Position numbers and translations under genes: made by a program
NCBI GenBank assembly: GCA_043228905.1
Contig: JBHGNT010000001.1
Span: 28,892,001-28,956,000, forward strand
Reading direction: 5' to 3'
Source: Azolla caroliniana
Lineage: Eukaryota > Polypodiophyta
DNA length: 64,000 nucleotides
Notes under the pieces: model-generated
What the model was told of the DNA's origin: nothing
The model's input: the letters and a program-made list of their open reading frames with translations, nothing else
The model's database searches: none
Part shown: positions 45,406 to 57,400 of the stretch, piece by piece
Position numbering within the stretch: the first letter of the stretch is position 1
Layout of the letters: every line of letters starts with the position of its first letter

Positions 45406-48400
45406 TTATTTCCCAGCTTTTGAAAATAGGAATCTTGAGAGTAATGTCCGAGGAGCATCTTGAGAGGTTGAAGTTGCTCCTGGCACAAGATCATACACTT
45501 CTTGGCACTTCCTCATCTACAGAAAAGAAGAAAGAAATAAGGTTAAAAAGTCTACGAAGTTGTCAATTTGTACCAAATTGTCTACAAATTAAGGCAACAA
45601 TTGAGAAGAAAGAGATAAAAAATGAGTGGGAAAAATGGTGAATTTGCACAAAATTGACTGCTCATGAAAGCTTAAGAATTTCATACTTCCTCAGGGCTGA
45701 ACTGTAACAACATTGCAATTACAGGTAGCAAGGCCTCTACTTCACCTGTAACCAAAGAACTTTTTTAAATCATCAAAATTTTGAAAATCTACTATTTTTT
45801 GTCTTAGAACATTATAAGAAAATATAGTGCAATGAATACCAGTCTCTAAAAGTTTCATGATAACATTTTTCAGGTATGTCATATCCACACCCTCTCGCTT
45901 CATAGACCGTTCCAGATTCCTTAGCTCTTCTTTCAGAGCTGATTCCTGCATGCACACATGGGATACATGCATTGCTTAAATACATAGAGAACAGGCCATT
46001 ATTGAGAATCAAGATGAGAAACCACAGACTATAAGAGGTTAAACTTATAAATATCAGAAAAAGAAGGAAATAAAATGTGATGAATGCATAGACACCACTA
46101 AAATAAGTTATGCTCTTAAAACTAAAAAAAGTATTTATAAACAAGGAAATATGTATCCATATGTATTTCCCCTTGAACGATGCATACATATTTCCTTGCG
46201 TATAAATAATCAGTTTCGCCAGTTAAAACACATTTTAAATCTCAACCAAACCAGTTAATCTGCAGTTTCACGATTTGGTTTACTCAAGCCAAACAGTTGC
46301 CAATTTCTACCTGAGAGATTCTCTTTGGATCCATTATTTTATGCTTTTCCCTAGAGAACCAAGAATACAAGTGCAAAACCAACATATAGTATCCAACCTC
46401 ATGTCGTCTGAGTAACATGAGAATTGCAGATAACTCAAGTAGACTAGACTGAGAACTGCATCCTATCAAAACAAACCCTCACTAGTTTTTGTATTTCTGA
46501 ATCTGTCCATTGAAGTGTTAACTATCTTGGACAGCTCTACCATTCTGCTTTCATTTCATCTTCCCTTTTAGAGTTTCCTTAGTTCCTTTTTTTATCTCAA
46601 GTGAAGAATTAAAAGCATCAAGCAAAATAGACAATAACCAATACAGAAAATACTAATAAGAGAATAAAACAGTGCTGCTGATCTCATAGCAAACAGCATA
46701 TACTCATGAGACAATGAGCATATAGTAGATGGTTTGAAACCCCAGAATTGACGAATGTATACCTGCTGTGCATGAAGGCGATTCTCATGTTCCAACTCAA
46801 CAATTTCGTCCTGTGATGAAGTACTTAAGTACTCAATACATATTCTAAGGCATTTTCACATTGCTTAAAGCAGAAATGCAGAAATATATTCATTGCATTA
46901 CTTGCAAAGCTTGAATATGGCGGTGGCACTGTGTCAGCTCTTCTTCTCTCTGTGCTTGCTGCCTGGCTAAAATCTATGTAACAAAAATTTGAAACTTCAA
47001 AACGGATATATTGGTATTAGAGTACAGAATATAGACTGCCACACAAATAGGCCTACCAAAATCTGTTGCTCTCCTGTTTCAATGCTGGAAAGGGAAGTAT
47101 CATCTAGATTTCTCTCTGTATTTTTATGTAAGTTTAATTTTCAAAACTTTCATGTATCACATGGAGTTCGTATAGAAACAATAGAAAAGTATAAATTGAT
47201 TCTTACCTCTGTTTGATGCAAAACTCCCTGCAGCCTGTAACGTAAAAAAATGAAAAACTCAATTCAAGCCTTGAAGATTCTCAACAACCTCTTTAAAAAT
47301 CATATGAATGCTTAATGGACAAAGTTATATTCTGGAATCATAATATGGAGACAATACAAATATTGCGGTTATAAATAGTAGCAGTGGGATATTCCTTGTT
47401 GAGAACACTGTTAATATGATCAGCAGAAGTCAAACCAATTTAAAAGCCCATTTGCCATTTCCTTCGGACATTCCCTAAACTTAAGATCATCTGGAAAGTA
47501 ATATTTATGCACTGTCACAAAAAAACAAAACAAAACAAATTTAAGAAGCAGACCAACCTTAGATGCATCAATAACTTTCTGCATGTCACCGATTTGTTCT
47601 AAAAGATGAGTGATTTCTTTATCCTTGGATTCCAACATATTATTTGCCATTTGTTGAAACGAAAAATGTTCATCCTGGAAGTTCATATGCACATGGACAT
47701 ACTAATAAATGCTATGGACCAATGAAAAGGATCTCATTTAAATTGGCTAATATTACCTTGAAATGAGTATAGCTTTCCTTGAGTGAGATGTTCTCCTGTT
47801 CTAACTTATCGTATATTGCACCCTTCTGTTGCAGAGTATTGTATTTATCTGAACTCAAGTAATACAACGTCATTACATAATTTGGGGTAAGTTTTTGCAA
47901 AATGCATGTTATATGCTAGTGTTTCTCACTCACTCCACTTACAATGAAGGAATGATCTGCAATTAGGAGTTCATACACGAAAGCAAGACAATGAGGTGAT
48001 GTTCATAACAAAGAGAAATACTTCTGGTAGATGTGATGTTCACTTGCACAGCATGAGTGTCCATAAAAGTATCCATGCAAATCTGCCTAGGTGGGATCAG
48101 CGACTGCAAATCTCCTCCTATATTTTTGTCGCTTTATCTCTAAAAGTAAGAGGACAAAGCAACTCTGATCATTGTATTCCATCGGTCAACAGAGAGGTTC
48201 AAATCCTCCTCTAAAGGGACAATGTTATCTTCTTCTGATCTCATAAATGATTGGGTAATGACGTACATACTACTCCATCAGATTCGACTTCTTGATTGCA
48301 AAGCTGACAGATGCAGTCTTCAAAATCTATACAAGGATATGATCCAGAATCTCTCCTCCGTTAATGAGATGATACTTGGACCTGTCCTATCGCTGTGTGA

Positions 48401-51400
48401 AAGGCATGTGTGTTTTCATATGCTCGTCTTGAATAATGAGACCATTTGGGGATATGTAATAAGAGGGAAGAGGAACTCATAATTGTGCTTAGTTGCAGTC
48501 TTGGATTTATCATCCTCATCACTTTATTTCTGTCTGACTTAGTCACACACAAACATGGGCAATCAAGGCTATGCTCAAATGTTCGAAGTGCATATATATT
48601 CATGCATGTACTTGGAACCAATCTCTCAGTTTTGAATACCAACAATTGGTCTTGCATTCCTCCGCTAGTTTTATAGATGAAGCAAGAGCTAGTTTGGATA
48701 GCAATGCCTAGGTAATTCGAGATTCAAGGAGATAGAGAGGTTTAGTAACTAAGTTCAGATAATTCATCTATACAGGGATTCTATCCAGGGAAAGAAGAAC
48801 AGGAATGGAAATGTTCCCTTAAAAGGTGTTTGACAAGATATTCAAGGAATTGATGATCCATTCGAGTATAATTTGAAACAATTAGGCCATTGATGATGAA
48901 ATCAACTCATTACTGTGAATGTAAACCAAGGAAATGAAAATCAATACCTTCCCATTCTGCATTTATTTCATCTATACGACTTTGCCAAGACTCTTGTTCC
49001 AGAACCAAACGTGTTTTTGTGGATTCAAGCTTTGTAGCTAGTTCACGAATCTTCTGTTCGGCATCCAGTAATGCAACAGATCTGAAAATCATACTCTTAA
49101 AAATGGAGATTCAAATTAAATCTTGGCAAGATATTGGCATCATAAAAACTTCAGAATCCTGAACCTTGCAGCAAGCTGGCTTTCATGCTCTGTCATCAGA
49201 TCCTTCAACCTTTTCACTGCACGGTCTCTTTCTGTGGTAGCTGTAGCTGCCAAATTTTGTGCGTCCTGTATGTACAGGAGTTCAATTTTAGAAAGCATGC
49301 CTTCCTTATTCCAAATATCAAAATCACTGAAGCCTTTGTGAAATCACCTTTAGAGCTGCTTCCTGTGCAGCCAACCATTCAGCATCTTTTGCAGCAGACA
49401 GCTCAGCTTCTTTCTTTTGGAGTAGAGAATATGCTCTCAGTTTGTATGCATTGAAATCCTTTTCTATAAGAATTGCCTGTACAAATCAAAATACAATTTA
49501 TGCACTCGAACGTGTTACTTAGACCCTTCTAAAACGAATCTATTGAGTCGAACCTGCTCTCTACAAGCATCCCGTTCTGCCTCAGCTACACTCAAGGCCT
49601 GCCGAACACCCTGGAGTTCAGATTCCATTTGACCTATCATGGCCATCAACATGCTTTTTGCTTAACACCAGTCTCTGATAAAAAAATTCTATCAGGAAAT
49701 AGATGTTTACTTTTCTCTCTTGCAGTTATTATCTGATGTTGTAAATAAGACTTCTCACTTTCCTCCAGCTTCAACTTCACAACTTCCAATGTGGCATCCC
49801 AAGTTTCACGCTCTTTCCTCTATCATTTCGAGAAACAAAACTACAAACTGAGTGAAAATTCATTCTGGACATTTCAGAAAGCATAAAAGATTTCATACCC
49901 TAAAGATATGCATTACCACCAATCTACCATAATTCATCATACAATTGTTCTTGAGTAAGTTCTGGAATTGATGGCAGAAGCTTAATCTTGTTTTATTGTT
50001 CCCTCTCTTCTTTAATCTATCGTTCACAGTGCCCATTTCAATATTTATTATCCTATTTATCTTTTACTGTATGCACAGATCAAGGGTGTAGTAGAACAAT
50101 CTAGAGAGGAGATGGAAAATAGGCCTTTTATTAGGAAAAATCTGATTTTGGCGCTGAAATATGAAAAATGACACAACAATTGGTTCACTTAGAAAGGAGC
50201 CATGATGTCCAAATCAATCATCCTTTCAAATCAATTGTTAGAGTCAATGACGGGGTAATCAAAATATTCTGGACAGGCTCACAAAGTCCAATTCATTTTC
50301 TGCATCTGTATCAGCTCTTCAGTTTTGTCCCTATGACAGGAAAGAGATCAGTGTCATTCATCCTACAATATTACAGCCAGGAAACGCATACAAATGCTGC
50401 TTGTCAATTTCTTTGCTAGCTGACAAAGTTATCTCTTTCTAATTCAGTCTTGCTAAAATTACAGAATTTCTTAAACCTTTCACATTCATATGATAAGAAC
50501 TTAGAGAGGACTTGTTCTGCAAGTTTTTTGGAAAGGATACTTTGCGCAAAACATTTAATAAGATTGTCAAATTTAGCTCATATTACTTCATCTGAAACAT
50601 GGTAGAAAACAACCACTAATTACATTCTGCACCATTTATTTGTGCACCTCTCCTTGTCTCATACATGTTCTTGTTCAACCCGTGCTAGTTCCCCTCGAGC
50701 AGATTCCAAAGATGCAGTGAGACGTATCGCCTCTCCAGATGATGTGGCATCCAGCTCAGCAATATGTGCCTCCTTTTGAGCCAGTTGAATCTGCATGCCA
50801 GTTAAACACTTCAGACGTTTCTGCAAACTTTTGATTAAAGCTAAAATGAGTAGTCTTTTTTACCTGCAAGGTAGCCGTGGTTTCAGCTGACTTGGTTCGT
50901 TCAAGGATTGCATCCGCTAACTGAGATTCAAGATCTTCAATTACCTGAAACAAATGCTCAAAATAGAGAATCTCGATACATCATTACCCACGTAAATCAG
51001 AGTCAAACACGTAATGAAAGACCAAGAATTACTTTAAACAAAGATACAAAACCAAGGTTATTTTAGAAAAATTTAATTCGATCAGCTCTTAAACTGGAAA
51101 CATGCATGGAAATACATTTGATGCATAACTACATGTGTCTAGTGTAATACATGACGTAAACATTACAAATAAACATATTCATATGTGCATAATCATTCAA
51201 ATAAGCCCGTAGTCAAAACCTTCTGATGTTTTGACACCACATCAGCAACAATAGCACCATGTTTTTCCTCCACCTCCATCAATTTGTCTGTCAGCTCATT
51301 AACTACCTAAGGAAGAAAGCAACAAGAGAATTCACTTTTATTGCCGAGATATAAGTTTTAGAAAAATGGAGTCAATACAGATGTAGAATGCTTGGCACTT

Positions 51401-54400
51401 AAATTCATGCAAATGCAGTTTCCATACATACGCATGTTACATTGAAGTTAAACCTGTTCTTTTTCAAATGTAATTTGTTGTGCTTCTTTATGTTCTCTCT
51501 CTTTCGTCTCCAAATTGCGTTCAAGGTCCTCAATAAACTCCTTTTGTCTGACATTTCAGACACAAACCAAAAAAAAGGATTAGATTCATACCTGGATGCT
51601 TGTAAAAGAAATCCTAAGATGTGTACATGGTATATTTAATCATTATCCTATGCATACTTCATACTAGTGCCTAATGAATGGAGATCTATCTCTATCTTGC
51701 CTACTATATCCAAAGGTTCAATTAAATGTACACTTATTTTCTGAAAAGAAAAATCTGTGTTGTAGAATATACATAGAACCTATGTGTCACATACAGAAAA
51801 TGCATAGATTTATCAACATGTACAAAACAGAAAATGCATAGATTTATCAACAAGGTTTAAATAGCTTATAATTTCGACACAAAACAGAAAATGCATAGAT
51901 TTATCAACAAGATTTAAATAGCTTATAATTTTAACAAAGTGCTCTAAGGAAGATTAACAAATGAAACAAACAAAACAGAAAATGCAATGAAAACAAACAA
52001 AATAGAAAATGCATAGATTTATCAACAAGATTTAAATAGCTTATAATTTTGACATAGTGCTCTAAGGAAGATTAAAAAATGAAACAAAGTGAACCAACTA
52101 TCTACAGCTTTAGGCTACGTGAATGATCATCTCACTTGTTATTAGCAATCCGGAGCTGTTGCCTTTCAGCATCTAATGTACGAAGAGCTTCACCAGCTTG
52201 TGCCCGTACTCGCTCTAAATCATGTTGCAGTGAGGTACACTGTGATAATGCCTGAGATGCTTTCTCTGAAGCAGCAGCCAGCTGAGATTCAACGTCTTCT
52301 TTCTCCTGAAATGTAATAATATTCTTTCTCATACTTAATTTAGGTCCCTTAAATGAAAACTAATTGCTCTTCATGGCTGCAAGCATTCAGATGAACATTA
52401 GGAAATATATAAACTAAAATAGCACATTGGAAGCCTCAAATTGAAATATATGTTTTCGATAAACATGTTCTTACCTTCTGCATCTCCTGAATTCGTTGTT
52501 TTGCACGTTTCTGCAGTTTTCCAAACTTAGCATCAAGTTCTGTATACTTCTTATCCCGTGCTGTAATTTCGTTTTCCATCTTTTTTTGGGCTGAAATAAC
52601 AAAAAGCACAACATAATCTTCACATAACCTCCTAGAATATGGATTTCCATTAAACATAGTGAAATTCCTCAAAGAAACAAACCTTCTGCAAGTTCCAATG
52701 CTAATGTCTCTGCTCTTTGTTCAGCACCTGAGAGGGACTCACGAAGCTCTGCAACTAGTTTCCCTGATTCTGAAAGTGCAAGATGGTTCTGCTGCAATTG
52801 CTGCCTTAACTTTGTTACCTCTTCATACGAATTACCATTACATTCTGCCACTTGCTCTTGAAAATCTTCCATTTTCCTTGGTTGTTTATTCTCCTCCAGC
52901 TCAACTAAATCTGCTTCTGTGTCAGCTAAAGGAGTCTCTCCTTTTCCCATCTCAAAGCCATTTGAATGATTTGGACTCAGATCCTCGCCAGTATCGTGGT
53001 AATCTGGAGGCACTGTCATCGGGGAAGAAATTTCTATATCATTATTCGGACCATTAGGATCTGATACTGCAACATTGTCCTTTAATTCTGACAGGGGTAT
53101 TGTCTGTTCCTCTGACTGTTCAAGCTTCTCAACCAGGAGCAAAACCAGATACCATTTAAATTCATTAGCTACAAAAAATGAATACTTTTATCTACAGAAA
53201 GAGGTTTCTACGCTTTTTATTTTTTATACAGAGAAACTTAAAGTAAAACGTCTAAAACAAACTCACAGGCTCTTGCCTTGTCAAACCTTACGGTTATTAA
53301 ATCTCATTTTGGCCTCTTAATAGACATTAATATAACTTTCTTTGTTTCTTTCATCGGGCAATGGCAATTTGCCGTGCACATAGGCCCCGGCCCCATGGAC
53401 CACGACCTCGACACCCTTGTCATCGACAGATAAAAGCCATTATCTCCTGCCATCGTAGGTGCTTCCCTCGCTTTGGAGACATTTCCATTTTGGATCGACC
53501 TAGGATAGAGATCTTTCGAAGACAAAAGCTACAATATACCTAACTTGAGAATCTCACATGTGCCAAAACCAGATTCCCTCGTCTCTTTTCTTTTCATCTT
53601 ATTTACTTTTATATTTACTGTGTAATATTTACTTTATTTTGATTTGTTCTCAAAGACGAGAAAACACTTAAGATGTAATCTCTTATTTGGTCTTATAGGC
53701 CATTTTGGCCTCTTAAAAGACGTTAATATATCTTTCTTTCTTTCTTTCTTTCTTTCAGAGCCCAGTCAATTCTTAATCCTGCATAAGTCACATTCCTCCA
53801 GAGATGAAGGTGAAAAATTGCCTCACTGTCCTCTTCAGAGAATCACTCATTGACTCTTCTTTCTCCGCATGAGGGAGAGACAAAATTCACATATCATTGA
53901 CCTCTGCCAGCAGTCCAGCCCACTACACATCGTAACTGGTGCAAGCATAGGCAACAAAATGCATATTTAAAGCTACATATACCCACCCTGTTGTCCAGAG
54001 GACAGAAATGTAAAATTAGGAAATTAGCAAACGCCGAGTCCGAGTATCACGGGCCACCGACGGCTCGGCGGTGTATTAGGGGAAAGGTTATTTAAACGAG
54101 GAGCAGTACCTCAGAGAAGGGGGAGAAGAAAACTATTGGCGGAAGCACTAGCTTAGTCATTCGCAATTAGATAAACTCATAAGGTCACCGGCCATAGGCC
54201 GTGTTCTGTAATCTTTTCTGTCATAGTAATATCTGATTTGTGCCTATTTTTGCTGCATGAGTCTGTGCTTTGATCCATACCTATGAGTTTTACGCTGCCA
54301 CGTCTATCAAGACCTCGCTAGTGTTTTCTCTCTGAGCCCTGTATCTCTCTCGACGCCTCTGTTACGAGCCTTCACGTACCACGCCCTTGAAGACCGATAG

Positions 54401-57400
54401 ACGTAGATCTATCGAAGGTGTTCACCCAAAGGAACAGGTAACACAATTTGGCACGCCCGGTTACAGCTGTGAGTGCACAGCGAACTTCGTTGAAGGTAAC
54501 CACCAGCCGCCGTTACGGCGTCCTCTTGCACCATGAGGTCTCGGCCACCCACCCGACGCCCTGAGCCAGTCGAAGGAACTTCTGACTCGGCGGTCACTGA
54601 CCAATCCTTTACCGATCAATCGGGGGCGTGTCCAGTGCAATCCTCGCCACCGGACACTCGATCGCGAGTTGATTCACCACCAAAACCCCCGTCCAGCCCT
54701 CCGGAGGTCAATCAACCGGAACTAAACCCTTTTCCGGTGCTACCAGAAGACCCACAGTACGACATCATGCCGTACCCATACCCACGATATACCGACGGAC
54801 CAGACGCGGAGTCACACGTCCGTGCCTTCTTATCCACGTGGCAGGCTAACCACTCCACGCACCGCCTCATGCCGGCCGAAATCGATGCCTCGAAGATTGC
54901 CGAGTTCACACTCTCCCTCGATGGACCGGCCGCACGATGGTACTCTCGGCTCGAAATAGGAGAGGCCACCACTTTCCAAATCGTGCGCACAAAGTTCCTT
55001 GAACTTTTTCATCGCGAGGTGCCTAAACGGGAACTGCTCCGGCAATTCTTCTCTATATGCCAGGAACCGCACGAAACGGTCGCGCAGTTCACGATCCGGT
55101 TCCAGGATCTCTACAGACAAGTGGCCGATGATGTCTCGGCACAACATATACCGGACACTTTCCTATCCAGTTTACGAGAACCTCTACGAACGACTCTCGC
55201 ACTTACAAATTTCGCCAACCATACTATCGAACAAGTCATAACGCTCGAGCAGTGCGAATATAATATGTTGAACCAAACAACGGCGGCACCGGTCTGCCAG
55301 ATCGAGCCATGAAATACATACTCTCGACCAACTGCGATCAACCGGATCGATGGCGCCGAGACGACGACTACCAACGTGATAACCGCCGTGATTATTATCG
55401 CAATGACCGGCACGACAATTATGCTCGATACGATGACAATCGCGATGATCGGTATGACCGAAGGAACTCACGCATTGATCGGCGAAACGGCAACCCCAAC
55501 ACACAGCAGGCTGCACCACCACGACCCCGGAAAAGGAAGCAGGCGGAGGAAACGACACTACCGGCCCCGGAACCCCAAACCCAGCCAAGCAAGAGAAGAC
55601 GACTCAACCGCGAGTCCTCGGAAGAACAGAGAGAGCCACAACAAGAGCAAGCCTTAGTGGTCAGACAGAGCAACCTGGCCATCACCCCTGAGGAGGCATC
55701 GCTGAACCAGGGAACGATCGAGCATGGGCAGACAACGCAGATCTCGGAGGATGAAGTCCTCGGGTATAAGGACCTCCCCGCGGAGGCTTACGAATTTAGT
55801 GCGCTCCTACGCCTTGGTAGGTCATTCGAGCTGGTCGACTTCCTCGCCAGAGCCCAAGTCGCGGCAGCCGCTCGAATGACGGAGGAGCACGCCGAAAAAA
55901 AAATGATTCAACGCGCGCTAATAGGTGAAATTGAGCCTCAGGAGGACAGGGCTTTACAAAAAATCGGGAGGAAGAAGCAGGCAAAACAGGCCGCTCTCCT
56001 CATGGAGGTACCCGAGTTGAACACAGCCCTTATCGAGGCATATTGGGACCTGGATCGCACTACGCGGGCAGCCAAAGACATGGCCCGAAAGATAAAAATA
56101 GCCCAAAAACAGGCTAAGATGGCCACAAAACTATGGCACACTGCGAACTAGAAGCTGGCAGCCTGGGAGCAAAACCAGCCGGAACAACAACTCTTGAGTC
56201 TTTTGGTAACGACCACCGAGGCCCTCCCAGCGCCTCCACGCATAACAATGATGGATGCAAGCACCATCACCGACTCAATCCTGAAGGTGCAGGCCAGTAC
56301 ACAAACGGACTCGTTACAAATGGTCGTTGCCTGCACAACAACCGAGGCGCCCACGCCCATGGAGAAGACCGAGATACCACCACCTCGTGCACCCAAGGAG
56401 GTGGCAACCCAGACAGAACCCCCGCTCCAGGATTACCGTGCGGAGCTTAAAGAAGAACAACGGCGAACCGAGAGACACGAACAACGGCATCAAGAGGCGA
56501 TGGCTCGCCTAAAAGAAGAAGCTTCCAAGCAGATGGCCGAAATAAGAGCCCAGGCCGACCAAAGGATACATGAGCAGAACGAAGCACTGGGCCGGGTACA
56601 AGCGCAAGCCGCGGGCAAGGAATCCGAACTCAAAAGCAAGCTGGAGGAATACGCAGCCACAGTGGTGAAGAAAGAGGAGGTTCTAGACCTACAGGCCGCG
56701 CTCGACAATGCAAAAGACTGGAACCAGCGGCAAAAGGAAAGAAATCGCCAACGGGAGGAGAGGATGAATGCGGAGAATGCCGAGCTGCAGAGTTAGCGTA
56801 CGACCCTTAAAGAGATGGCTGACGAGTTTTTCATCAAATGCAAGCTACTTTTGGAGCAAAAAGACGCATTATCGGATTCCTACTTCGCCCTACAAGAAGA
56901 GCAAATCGTCGAACGGGAACAAATCCGGGCCACGTGTCAGAAAGAACGGGAGCAGGCCACCGAAGAACTCACCAAGCGCTACGAGCAGGCTCTCCAACTC
57001 GTAACCGCGGATGCAAAGAACACTCAGGCCATCTATGAGCTAAGAACACAGAAGATTCAGGCCGAGGTCGACGGCTTAAAACAGGAATTAGCAGCCATCC
57101 GAGCACAGCCCGGCATGGATGAGACACGCATCCGAATACTGATCGAGAAACAGCGCCAGCACCTTACCAAAAAGGTCGAGGAAACATTAAGTCGCGCAGG
57201 AGACGAATGGGCAGCCCAAGCTGCCGAATTGCATATTTTACGCGCCGACACCGAGAACCGACGGAAGGAGGGCCGCGGCTTCTACAAAATGGACGAAGCC
57301 AGCATACAAAACCTGCGTGCAGATTTAACTGAGGATTACCAGTCCTTGGCAAAATCTCACACTGCGGCAATCGAGCAAATAATGGAGGACTTCAATGACG

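Noticed and set aside
56194-56450. independent third ORF in the gag-only element
   Set aside because: It is the same frame as 55309-56151 beyond a TAG and has no ATG at its proposed start.
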